Of a stretch of DNA of 29,387 bases, positions 23,917 to 29,387 are shown piece after piece. The stretch comes from Melioribacteraceae bacterium (GTDB taxonomy: Bacteria; Bacteroidota; Ignavibacteria; Ignavibacteriales; Melioribacteraceae). The position numbers were made by a program, and so were the translations under genes. The stretch's first letter is position 1, and every line of letters starts with the position of its first letter. The notes below the pieces were generated by a model. It was given only the letters and a program-made list of their open reading frames with translations, did not search any database and was not told the DNA's origin. The DNA is taken from NCBI GenBank assembly GCA_023230485.1, contig JALNXG010000050.1:1-29387 (forward strand), written 5' to 3'.

Positions 23917-24375
23917 TTATCTGTTTGGTTCTTCACTACCAGTTTCCCATGGAAATACTATCCATTCATTATCAGGAATTAAATTATTGTAATAATCTGG
24001 TTTAACACTTGATCTTTGTTTATAAAATAGCGAAGCAAAATATTCTTTATTTAATGATCTCTCTTTTAAAAATACTTTTATTCCTTCAAATGATTTACCA
24101 GTGTCTGCAATATCATCAACTATTAATACTGAATATCCTGCAATAACTGTTTCACATAATTCAGATTGAGTAATAAACTTACATTTTAAATTATGACTTA
24201 AATGAACTGCTATTGGTAATCCCCCTCTTGTTAATCCACAAACATAATCAAATTTCTTTTTACTATTTTTTATATTTTCAACTAACTCAGAAAGAATCAT
24301 TGAATACTTACTATAACTAACAAATCTTTTTGTAATACTATATTTTTTAGATATCTTCTCCCGTACTGTTGTCAT
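23917..24375 (-). CDS. Phosphoribosyltransferase (type I PRTase fold)
   Basis: A 152-aa protein from the ATG at 24375 (GAGG upstream); other in-frame ATGs at 24381-24390 are possible. GLTRGGLPIAVHLS (47-60) holds the strand and loop that bind pyrophosphate. VLIVDDIADTGKS (83-95) is the PRPP-binding motif with its two acidic residues and the TGKS loop. This resembles hypoxanthine/xanthine-guanine type enzymes that convert a base and PRPP into a nucleotide. It overlaps the portal stop by 29 nt. Why it is in the head operon is unclear: purine salvage during late DNA synthesis is one option. Confidence 0.85.
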   Translation of the reverse strand: MTTVREKISKKYSITKRFVSYSKYSMILSELVENIKNSKKKFDYVCGLTRGGLPIAVHLSHNLKCKFITQSELCETVIAGYSVLIVDDIADTGKSFEGIKVFLKERSLNKEYFASLFYKQRSSVKPDYYNNLIPDNEWIVFPWETGSEEPNR

Positions 24376-25786
24376 CTTCATCCTCATCATCTGTCATTGT
24401 GTAATCTTGCATCTCAGCAAGCATGTCTTTTATTTCTTCAATATCTTCCATTGTAAAATCTTGGAATTTCCTTAAGAAGAAATCCTCTGGAATTAATTCT
24501 CTTAAACCAGGAGTTGATACATATGCCTTAGCAACTTCCATTCTTAATCGTTTTACTTCAGCATCGTCTTTTGGTTCTACAGATATTAATGAAGGCCATT
24601 CTATTGTATAATCTTTCTTAGGTGCAGGTAATATTCCACATGATGTTAATACTGATATTGTTGGCCTTAGTATAATTGGTTCATTATATTCTATCCTTCT
24701 TGCTTCCATCTTTGATAGCCAGCTTCTTTCATCTTGACTACTTGCTAATTCACCACGTTCACTTCCAAGTAATATTCTTTTGGGTATCTGTCTACCAGCA
24801 GCAATTAATGTTATCAATAAATCTGCATGATCTTTTGGTGATTCTACTTGTGTTGCTAATGGTTGAACATCTATTCCCTGTAATCGTATATACCGTTTTA
24901 ACTCATGCATGTATCCTTGAATTTCTTCTTCCAATGAATCCAATGCACTTTCATCAAACTCTGCATCTTCTCTTGCTGCAAATGCAAATCCTGGAAAAGC
25001 TCCTCTCCAAAACATTTCACTTGCACCACCGGCTAACTGATCTAAATCTTGTAATCTATTAAATACCGATTGTAGTCTAGGTTCACCACAAATATTGTCT
25101 TCACTTAATCCTTCATATACATGCACACATCTTGACCAATGGACTGATATATTTTGTATTGCTGTTGCTGAAGTTGATGTACTTGTAGCTGGATCCCTTA
25201 CAAGTATTCTATATATCTTTGGTAAACCAAATCTTGGATTCTTTGTATCCTCTTCATACTCAGCAATTTCAACACTTTGCTCATAATATTCTTTTACATA
25301 TAATATATCTGTTGCTTTTCCCATCTCTTCATTTACTGGTCGATTATCATTCACACCAATAAACAATAAAGCAAATTGTCCTACCCCAGCTTTTCTATCC
25401 ACCTTCATAAAATGATTTAATATTTTCTTTTTACTTACTAAATCACTCCATGCTTTTTCAAATGGAGTTTGTTCATTCTTTGATTCTTGTTCTATTACAA
25501 TAGGGGCTTGTCTCCAACTATATTCTACAGGAGCATTAACAATAGGTTGTGCAATATCACCTCTTCTATATCTATCGTAATAATCAAGAAAAGTTAATGC
25601 CTTTTTATATCCTAATATTTTATATATATCCCTTTTTACTTCACCAGTTGAGCTTGATATATATGAACTACCAATACCTGAATATGCACTTCTTGATACA
25701 AGTGAGTTTGCTAATGGTCTTATTAATTTATTTATTATTTTTTCTTGTTCAGTTAAACCAATAATTTTCTTATATTTGCTAGACAT
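24347..25786 (-). CDS. Portal protein (DUF1073-like)
   Basis: A 479-aa protein. The ATG at 25786 has GGAGAT at normal spacing. The upstream extension to 25849 is rejected because it is a terminator hairpin, with the run LAGVFLCFF encoded by the U-tract. Typical portal features: NAPVEYSWRQAPIVIEQESK after the N-terminal helices, VGQFALLFIGVND, HWSRCVHVYEGLSEDNICGE, LQDLDQLAGGASEMFWRGAF, and IPKRILLGSERGELASSQDE (compare the ILFG-S-P-G-L-stretch of DUF1073 proteins). The C-terminus is acidic (MTDDEDEDDNSTGEDI). It forms the dodecameric DNA gate at one vertex. DUF1073 members are sometimes labelled Acb1-family, but I see only the portal part here. Confidence 0.88.
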   Translation of the reverse strand: MSSKYKKIIGLTEQEKIINKLIRPLANSLVSRSAYSGIGSSYISSSTGEVKRDIYKILGYKKALTFLDYYDRYRRGDIAQPIVNAPVEYSWRQAPIVIEQESKNEQTPFEKAWSDLVSKKKILNHFMKVDRKAGVGQFALLFIGVNDNRPVNEEMGKATDILYVKEYYEQSVEIAEYEEDTKNPRFGLPKIYRILVRDPATSTSTSATAIQNISVHWSRCVHVYEGLSEDNICGEPRLQSVFNRLQDLDQLAGGASEMFWRGAFPGFAFAAREDAEFDESALDSLEEEIQGYMHELKRYIRLQGIDVQPLATQVESPKDHADLLITLIAAGRQIPKRILLGSERGELASSQDERSWLSKMEARRIEYNEPIILRPTISVLTSCGILPAPKKDYTIEWPSLISVEPKDDAEVKRLRMEVAKAYVSTPGLRELIPEDFFLRKFQDFTMEDIEEIKDMLAEMQDYTMTDDEDEDDNSTGEDI

Positions 25787-25814
25787 GTTTATCTCCAGTT
25801 TAGGAAAAAAGCAT

Positions 25815-25861
25815 AAAAAAACCCCAGCCAGACAAGAAATTAATCTCATCCGACTGGGGTT
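25815..25861 (-). terminator. Intrinsic terminator (attenuator) in the portal leader
   Basis: On the minus strand an 18-bp stem (25861-25844 with 25837-25820, including G-U pairs) has a TTAATT loop. AACCCCAG/CTGGGGTT forms the base and a run of seven T (25821-25815) follows. It lies 28 nt before the portal ATG and downstream of the promoter at 25911-25939, so it stands inside the leader and would stop both read-through and newly started transcripts unless it is overcome. Confidence 0.9.
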
Positions 25862-25910
25862 GTAAAAACCGTATATTATTTATAAGTGTAAAACTATATT
25901 TTTAAATAAT

Positions 25911-25939
25911 ATTATATATTAAAAAATGATATATGTAAA
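25911..25939 (-). promoter_or_regulatory. Strong promoter for the structural operon
   Basis: Minus-strand TTTACA (25939-25934), 17-nt spacer, perfect TATAAT (25916-25911). The likely start is near 25904, giving a leader of about 118 nt to the portal ATG with the terminator in it. This is the best promoter match in the window and is placed right where the structural operon begins. Confidence 0.75.
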
Positions 25940-25943
25940 TAGG

Positions 25944-26117
25944 TTATTTTTTCTTAATATGAATCCATGCTTTACAATTCTTACATCTGGAATAATATTC
26001 TTCTACATGCCCTTCAAACAATATCTTTTGACATCGTGGACACTTCACTTCAGGTAGTTCCACTTTCTTTCTTGTGTTAGATAACTTAACTATATACTCA
26101 GGATTCAGTGCAGACAT
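25944..26117 (-). CDS. Com-like zinc-ribbon regulator
   Basis: A 57-aa protein. The ATG at 26117 is chosen because AGAGGAG lies just upstream; the TTG five codons earlier covers that site. VKCPRCQKILFEGHVEEYYS then RCKNCKAWIHIKKK is a two-knuckle zinc ribbon that closely resembles phage Mu Com, which binds an mRNA hairpin and opens mom translation. It overlaps the previous gene by 20 nt and ends 5 nt before the late promoter -35 box. Binding the leader RNA hairpin downstream is an attractive but untested idea. Confidence 0.75.
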   Translation of the reverse strand: MSALNPEYIVKLSNTRKKVELPEVKCPRCQKILFEGHVEEYYSRCKNCKAWIHIKKK

Positions 26118-26400
26118 TAAGCTCCTCTTCAATAATTACTTTATCAATATAAAACTCTTTTACTTTATCACCTTGATCATTAAATCCAACTATATGATTT
26201 ATAGTACAATATTTTGATAAATAATAAAAATTAGTTTTAATATGAATTGTTTGATGATCAAAATCTAAATTACAAGATTCACCCCAATCTTGATCTGTAT
26301 TAAAACAAGGACAAGTATTACATTTATTAAATGTTCCTTTAACAAAAATATTGTCATTGCCCTTTTTAAATCTTTCTATATTTGATTTTTTTATCCCCAT
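26098..26400 (-). CDS. Cys-containing small protein, unknown function
   Basis: A 100-aa protein with a Cys cluster near the start: NKCNTCPCFN (26-35), SCNL (42-45), KYCTINH (63-69) and a Cys near the C-terminus. C-x2-C-x-C plus later Cys/His suggest zinc binding. The rest is strand-rich (TIHIKTNFYYLS, VKEFYIDKVIIEEEL). The ATG at 26400 has AGAGGAT upstream. No family recognised; it sits in the zinc-ribbon cluster. Confidence 0.65.
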   Translation of the reverse strand: MGIKKSNIERFKKGNDNIFVKGTFNKCNTCPCFNTDQDWGESCNLDFDHQTIHIKTNFYYLSKYCTINHIVGFNDQGDKVKEFYIDKVIIEEELNVCTES

Positions 26401-26405
26401 TTTAT

Positions 26406-26666
26406 TTATCCTCTTTTAATTATTCGGATTCTTCCATTACCTCCAGGAAAGGGATTATTATCCCACTTAGGTCTTTCTTGTTTCTTTTTCTTTTGTTCAG
26501 TACTTTTCTTTATATCAATTAAATAGGAATCAGCTACTTGTTCTTTCCTAGGCGGCAACATCCTGTCCTCTTCAGTAAATCCTTCTCTGTCTCTTCCACA
26601 AGAATTACATCTACTATCAAGAGGAAAATCTATATCACAAAAAGGACAATGAATATAATCTATCAT
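26406..26666 (-). CDS. Zinc-ribbon protein with proline/lysine-rich tail
   Basis: An 86-aa protein. HCPFCDIDFP and RCNSCGRDREGF (residues 6-30) form a compact C-x2-C/C-x2-C ribbon. The tail is disordered, with KKSTEQKKKKQERPKWDNNP and a GGNGRIRIIKRG end. The basic C-terminus may bind nucleic acid. It starts 2 nt after the previous stop. Unknown function. Confidence 0.68.
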   Translation of the reverse strand: MIDYIHCPFCDIDFPLDSRCNSCGRDREGFTEEDRMLPPRKEQVADSYLIDIKKSTEQKKKKQERPKWDNNPFPGGNGRIRIIKRG

Positions 26667-26668
26667 AA

Positions 26669-27154
26669 CTATTCTCCATTTGATAAGTTATTTAATTGTA
26701 TTCCCTTTATATGTAAATACTCTGTACATGTTTTATTATCAAAGCCTTCTTCTACATTTTCTATTTCAATAATTAATGACTTACCGGCTATCTTATCAAT
26801 TATATTTATTATATATCCCTTTCTTAATGCTAATAAACTTACCTTAGTTCTTAATTTTATTCCTTCTGATCTATTTGTCTTTGGTAACAAAAATACTTCA
26901 TATTTATTTTCTTTAAATAAATTCCAATCAATATCATAAACTATTGATTGTTGTATTTGTTCTTCATTACTTTCTTCTTGTATTACTTCTTCAATTGTTA
27001 TCTTGGATAATTCCAATACATCATTATCTACTAACTTAAATAAATCAGTTACTGTAAGTATTATTTCATTATCAGGATGTACTGGTGTTTTCATTTCTTC
27101 TTGAATATTTCTTATCCTCTTAACTAAACAACTTTCCCATACTGTTATTTCCAT
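26669..27154 (-). CDS. Early-region protein of unknown function
   Basis: A 161-aa acidic protein without Cys motifs of the cluster type. VHPDNEIILTVTDLFKLVDN and LSKITIEEVIQEESNEEQIQ are helical; VSLLALRKGYIINIIDKIAG and KSLIIEIENVEEGFD look like strands. The ATG at 27154 has AAGGAT upstream. I do not recognise the family. Confidence 0.65.
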   Translation of the reverse strand: MEITVWESCLVKRIRNIQEEMKTPVHPDNEIILTVTDLFKLVDNDVLELSKITIEEVIQEESNEEQIQQSIVYDIDWNLFKENKYEVFLLPKTNRSEGIKLRTKVSLLALRKGYIINIIDKIAGKSLIIEIENVEEGFDNKTCTEYLHIKGIQLNNLSNGE

Positions 27155-27189
27155 ATCTTATCCTTATATTGATTTACGAGTTACTTCCT

Positions 27190-27453
27190 TTAATACAACA
27201 TCTCTGTTACTAATCTTGGTACTGTATTAGGACTATTAAAACATTCAGATATTTGTTTACATTCCAATGCTCTATGGAATGCTTGTTCTCTTGTAAGGAA
27301 CTCTCCACCTTCTGTAATAAATCCATAACTCTCGGAACTTGATGCAGGTGGCAAATAATTCTCTTTAATCATCTGCTGAATAATATCTCCATGTCTATAT
27401 CCTACCCATATCTTATTATCTTGTTTTATTGCAGCTTGTTTTATCTTATCCAT
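27190..27453 (-). CDS. Small phage protein with GFIT...FLTREQAFHRAL motif
   Basis: An 87-aa protein. KIWVGYRHGDIIQQMI followed by YGFITEGGEFLTREQAFHRA and ECKQI has the layout of a widespread small phage/prophage family: a R-H-x-D-I helix, then G-F-x-x-x-G-x-F-x-x-R-x-x-A. Its role is not established as far as I know. AAAGGAATAAATA upstream of the ATG is also one of the 11-bp direct repeats of the adjacent element. Confidence 0.7.
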   Translation of the reverse strand: MDKIKQAAIKQDNKIWVGYRHGDIIQQMIKENYLPPASSSESYGFITEGGEFLTREQAFHRALECKQISECFNSPNTVPRLVTEMLY

Positions 27454-27467
27454 TATTTATTCCTTTC

Positions 27468-27490
27468 AAATATAATCCTTAAAGCAGGAA
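27468..27490. repeat. Left arm of 23-bp inverted repeat
   Basis: Pairs with 27741-27763 with a single mismatch; the core CTTAAAGCAGGAA is perfect. Confidence 0.8.
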
Positions 27491-27538
27491 GTAATTGATT
27501 ACTAGTGATTGCCAGATATCTCCTGACAATACTTTTAC

Positions 27539-27568
27539 ATTAACAAGCAAAAGGAGGGACCATGTCAA
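27539..27568 (-). promoter_or_regulatory. Possible minus-strand promoter inside the element
   Basis: A perfect TTGACA (27568-27563) is followed after 18 nt by GTTAAT (27544-27539, 4/6). The weak -10 and long spacer make this tentative. It would serve the 87-aa gene and those after it. Confidence 0.3.
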
Positions 27569-27639
27569 GTTAGTCCTTCTCATAATTAAACTAACAATCA
27601 ATTACCAAAGTATTTACATTACTTATAAAATATATAATG

Positions 27640-27723
27640 TCATATAGTACCACGATTCTTTTGGCTCTTTAATCCCGAAGGCCCCAAATATCCACTGTCT
27701 ACTATACGATATATTATACTCAT
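27640..27723 (-). CDS. Tiny ORF, 27 aa (tentative)
   Basis: ATG at 27723 with AAAGGAAAG at good distance, 27 codons, then TGA. The peptide starts MSIIYRIVDSGYLGPS and is basic at the end. It lies within the inverted-repeat segment. A real ribosome binding site argues for translation; the small size argues for caution. No known peptide was recognised. Confidence 0.35.
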   Translation of the reverse strand: MSIIYRIVDSGYLGPSGLKSQKNRGTI

Positions 27724-27740
27724 AATACTTTCCTTTCTTA

Positions 27741-27763
27741 TTCCTGCTTTAAGAATTATATTT
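27741..27763. repeat. Right arm of 23-bp inverted repeat
   Basis: Pairs with 27468-27490 with a single mismatch. It begins just after the stop codon region of the 106-aa gene (stop at 27762-27764), so the arm overlaps that stop. Confidence 0.8.
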
Positions 27764-28082
27764 ATTCCTCTTCCAAAACTTCAATTATATAATCAGATAA
27801 TGAATTAATAATATATCCACCTATCACTAATTCCTTATCCTTCTCATTATTAAAATAATAATGATTATTAATTAATAAATAAAAAGGAGGTTCTTCTTTC
27901 TCTTTAATAAAAAGAATATTGTTTATTCCTACTGATTGAATATCTATTATAGTATTTAATATTATTAAACTATCTACAGAAACTTTATTTATTAATATTT
28001 CTTTATTTAAAAATTGTTCTACATCTAATTTATATTGAATGAATTTTCTTTTATTCATTAAATGGTTCTTTTGACCTTCCAT
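27762..28082 (-). CDS. Small protein of unknown function
   Basis: A 106-aa protein that overlaps the previous gene by 32 nt if it starts at the ATG at 28082 (AGGA upstream). A second ATG at 28058 overlaps the upstream stop more closely and is a fair alternative (98 aa). It is hydrophobic and strand-rich: SLIILNTIIDIQSVGINNIL, PPFYLLINNHYYF, GGYIINSLSDYIIEVLEEE. No Cys motif and no family recognised. Confidence 0.6.
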   Translation of the reverse strand: MEGQKNHLMNKRKFIQYKLDVEQFLNKEILINKVSVDSLIILNTIIDIQSVGINNILFIKEKEEPPFYLLINNHYYFNNEKDKELVIGGYIINSLSDYIIEVLEEE

Positions 28083-28239
28083 ATCTGTATCCTATTGCTG
28101 CTATGAATATTTCAAATATCTTTTTAGTTATTAATAACCATGTTCGATTACAATCAATACATCCTTTGCATTTTGTTCCATCAGGAAATACTCTATAACC
28201 GGAACATAACTTATATTCTTTATTAAAATTTAATTTCAT
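28051..28239 (-). CDS. Cys-cluster miniprotein
   Basis: A 62-aa protein with YKLCSG (C12) and GTKCKGCIDC (C24, C27, C30), a C-x11-C-x2-C-x2-C arrangement fit for one zinc ion. A hydrophobic helix (LLITKKIFEIFIAAIGYRYG) follows and could be a short membrane or packing helix. AGAGGAT lies upstream of the ATG at 28239. Unknown function. Confidence 0.65.
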   Translation of the reverse strand: MKLNFNKEYKLCSGYRVFPDGTKCKGCIDCNRTWLLITKKIFEIFIAAIGYRYGRSKEPFNE

Positions 28240-28248
28240 GTTATCCTC

Positions 28249-28491
28249 TTAATATAGTTTTTCTCTGTAATGACATCTTTGACATTCCATATAATGTGCT
28301 GTTATCTGTTCTATTCCATCAATAGCCCTTTTCTCAACAATCTCTTTGAAATCATGAGGGATTAATGGTTTATGCCCTGTTGCTGATTGAGCATATGTTG
28401 TTTTGCAATCCTCACAACCTTCACAGTCCTGCAATGCTTCTCCTGAGTTCCATGCCTCATGCTTACCACATTTACATTTATAATATTGCAT
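28249..28491 (-). CDS. Zinc-ribbon-like miniprotein with CxC and CxxCxxC
   Basis: An 80-aa protein with CKCGKHE near the start, DCEGCEDC in the middle and MECQRCHYREKLY at the C-terminus. Seven Cys and several His can build one or two zinc sites. The stretch between (TGHKPLIPHDFKEIVEKRAI) contains further His. AGAGGAAAG precedes the ATG at 28491. Function unknown, probably nucleic-acid or protein binding. Confidence 0.68.
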   Translation of the reverse strand: MQYYKCKCGKHEAWNSGEALQDCEGCEDCKTTYAQSATGHKPLIPHDFKEIVEKRAIDGIEQITAHYMECQRCHYREKLY

Positions 28492-28621
28492 ATTACTTTC
28501 CTCTTATTTAAAATACCTCCTCCCTAACCGGGAAAATAAAACATGTGCTACTTTTGATGGTAACAAGGATGTGAGTCCCATTTATTTAGGTATCGAGAAA
28601 GGGAAGAAGTGTTATTTATTA
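28492..28621. other. Short non-coding gap
   Basis: This 130-nt gap has a purine-rich GGGAGGAGG run on the minus strand without a start codon at proper distance. I see no clear promoter, terminator or RNA gene. Confidence 0.5.
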
Positions 28622-28906
28622 TTACTGTGGAATAATACTTACATCAGTTGGCTTTGTTGTCCTTGCTTTTATTATTTCAAGAACCATATCTAAATAAGAC
28701 CTTTCCATAAACACTATACCACAATTCTTACATACACATAATCCTTGTACTCCTATTTGTTCAAGTGCTGGTATCTTTAATATTCCTTCTTTATTACTTT
28801 GACAGTTAGGACATATTGCAAATACATTCTCAGTTTTCTTTTTCTCTTCCTTTACTTCTATTTTCTTTTCATCTTTCTTTTTAAACTTATCTATATTATC
28901 TATCAT
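28622..28906 (-). CDS. Zinc-ribbon protein
   Basis: A 94-aa protein. After a Lys/Glu-rich N-terminus comes FAICPNCQSN (about 29-38) and, 25 residues on, CVCKNCGIVFMERSYLDMVL, a classical C-x2-C/C-x2-C ribbon like those in transcription factors and ribosomal proteins. A C-terminal helix and tail follow (EIIKARTTKPTDV). It lies 3 nt after the previous stop. Function unknown; binding to RNA polymerase or nucleic acid is possible for this fold. Confidence 0.7.
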   Translation of the reverse strand: MIDNIDKFKKKDEKKIEVKEEKKKTENVFAICPNCQSNKEGILKIPALEQIGVQGLCVCKNCGIVFMERSYLDMVLEIIKARTTKPTDVSIIPQ

Positions 28907-28909
28907 ATA

Positions 28910-29206
28910 TTATCCCTCTTTATTACTTAGTGCATTTACTACTCTTGTTTTTAATGCATACAAAGAATCTATTAATACTGAATACTGTCCTTGATGTACG
29001 TTGGATATCATTGTTCCAATAGATACTAATATATCCTTAAACAATTTCTTTTCATCTATATCTAAACAATCAGGGCATACTTGACAAGTAATTGTTTCAA
29101 ACTTTGTTCCTATTTTTATTCTACATGTTATTAATCGCAGTCTTGAAAACTCTTTTATCTTTCCACAACTCTCACATTTAAAAAATGATAATTCTTTATT
29201 TGTCAT
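28910..29206 (-). CDS. Zinc-ribbon protein, paralogue of the upstream gene
   Basis: A 98-aa protein: FFKCESCGKIKEFSRLRLIT, then TCQVCPDCLDIDEKKLFKDI and a helical C-terminus (SIGTMISNVHQGQYSVLIDS). The pattern C-x2-C-G-K-I ... Q-V-C-x-D-C-L is repeated in the partial gene at 29215-29387, which indicates tandem duplication. AGGAGA at 29216-29211 overlaps the upstream stop. Function unknown. Confidence 0.7.
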   Translation of the reverse strand: MTNKELSFFKCESCGKIKEFSRLRLITCRIKIGTKFETITCQVCPDCLDIDEKKLFKDILVSIGTMISNVHQGQYSVLIDSLYALKTRVVNALSNKEG

Positions 29207-29214
29207 TTATTCTC

Positions 29215-29387
29215 CTAAATTACTTTTTCATTTGTTGCTTCTAATAAACAATCATTACATACTTGTAAGGAATCAATATTTCTATATCTTCTTGTATTAT
29301 CCGATTCATCTATCATCTCATCTGTAAACTCACAAAGAATTTCATTTCTACTTTTTATAAATCTTATCTTACCACAAATATCACATA
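29215..29387 (-). CDS. Zinc-ribbon protein, partial (N-terminus outside window)
   Basis: The frame is open from the window edge to a TAG at 29217-29215, giving 56 C-terminal residues. It begins CDICGKIRFIKSRNEI and ends LQVCNDCLLEATNEKVI, so both Cys pairs of a zinc ribbon are present. The likeness to the next gene in the C-x2-C-G-K-I and Q-V-C-x-D-C-L motifs marks them as tandem paralogues. The 5' end of the gene is not seen. Confidence 0.65.
   Translation of the reverse strand, partial: CDICGKIRFIKSRNEILCEFTDEMIDESDNTRRYRNIDSLQVCNDCLLEATNEKVI

Larger units (their letters stand above)
27454..27769. mobile_element. Gene-poor segment with inverted and direct terminal repeats (MITE-like or structured RNA)
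   Basis: Inverted repeats 27468-27490 and 27741-27763 match at 22 of 23 positions. Outside them lies an exact 11-bp direct repeat, TATTTATTCCT, at 27454-27464 and 27759-27769 (the right copy overlaps the inverted repeat by 5 nt). Inside are a further inverted repeat (27491-27505 with 27591-27605, 13 of 15) and small hairpins, and only a 27-aa ORF. The form recalls a non-autonomous transposable element with target duplications. A conserved structured RNA is the main alternative, since the arms could pair in the leftward transcript. Confidence 0.45.

Noticed and set aside
24676..25062. 128-codon plus-strand open frame opposite the portal gene
   Set aside because: No ribosome binding site, very Leu/His-rich composition typical of the antisense of a real gene, and it lies wholly inside the portal gene.
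24347..25786. Reading the DUF1073-like portal as an Acb1 anti-CBASS nuclease
   Set aside because: Database names mix the two, but only portal-type motifs are seen and no H-x-T/H-x-S phosphoesterase pair was recognised.
25787..25849. A 21-codon N-terminal extension of the portal (MRLISCLAGVFLCFF...)
   Set aside because: It is the terminator hairpin and U-tract read as codons, and the ATG at 25786 has its own good ribosome binding site.
11622..26203. TATATGATTTATA occurring near 8560, 11622, 20758 and 26190 as a dispersed regulatory word
   Set aside because: Two of the occurrences are inside coding sequence and explained by codons; only the two intergenic ones belong to the longer 38-nt repeat.
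26538..26939. 133-codon plus-strand open frame
   Set aside because: Covers two well-supported minus-strand genes, has no ribosome binding site and low-complexity Ser/Ile/Phe composition.
27550..27576. Plus-strand AAAAGGAGGGACCATG, a strong ribosome binding site and ATG
   Set aside because: The frame stops after three codons (ATG TCA AGT TAG).
28496..28585. 25-codon minus-strand ORF (MGLTSLLPSK...) in the 28492-28621 gap
   Set aside because: No ribosome binding site before its ATG and no coding signs.

Overview
The window is a 29.4-kb piece of a tailed double-stranded DNA phage (siphovirus type) or prophage. The DNA is AT-rich (about 30% G+C by eye). Almost every gene lies on the minus strand, is tightly packed (many 1-8 nt overlaps of the ATGA or TAATG kind) and has a clear purine-rich ribosome binding site. 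No integrase, repressor, terminase, tRNA, rRNA or CRISPR array is visible. The host cannot be named. A low-GC host is likely, and the head genes (DUF1073-type portal, MuF protein, DUF2213-type protease, encapsulin-like capsid) together with a Com-like zinc ribbon resemble sets often seen in phages and prophages of Gram-negative bacteria, but that is only a hint.

Layout, read in the direction of transcription (right to left). (1) 29387-25944: a run of small genes, most of them Cys-rich zinc-ribbon-like miniproteins, ending with a Com-like one. It is interrupted at 27454-27769 by a gene-poor segment with 23-bp inverted repeats and 11-bp direct repeats. (2) 25939-25815: a strong promoter (TTTACA-17-TATAAT) followed at once by an intrinsic terminator, in the leader of the structural operon. 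(3) 25786-16958: head module: portal, phosphoribosyltransferase, a 51-aa Cys protein, a MuF minor head protein carrying a C-terminal ADP-ribosyltransferase-like domain, four small genes, prohead protease/scaffold with an internal start, cement protein, major capsid protein and a Lys-tailed protein. (4) 16937-9258: a ten-gene, 7.7-kb glycan-modification cassette placed inside the head genes: MptE/DUF115-like protein, GT8-like, radical SAM, two GT2-like, methyltransferase-like, GT32-like, LpxD/NeuD-like acyltransferase, PIG-L deacetylase and sulfotransferase, plus one unknown. (5) 9257-1: head-tail connector, stopper, HK97 gp10-like, tail terminator, tail tube, tail chaperones G and G-T with a textbook -1 frameshift site, tape measure (1649 aa) and two tail-tip proteins, the last cut by the window edge. 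A single plus-strand gene (44 aa) with its own promoter and terminator, a moron-like unit, sits between connector and stopper.

Regions 3 and 5 build the virion. Regions 1 and 2 probably control it: a promoter-terminator leader of this kind implies antitermination or attenuation. The cassette in region 4 is co-transcribed with virion genes, so its products most likely decorate the particle or remodel the host envelope late in infection. The MuF-ART fusion suggests that an enzyme is packaged in the head and delivered to the next host. Several predicted starts were moved to internal ATGs with good ribosome binding sites, and three small genes, one partial gene and one tiny candidate ORF were added.
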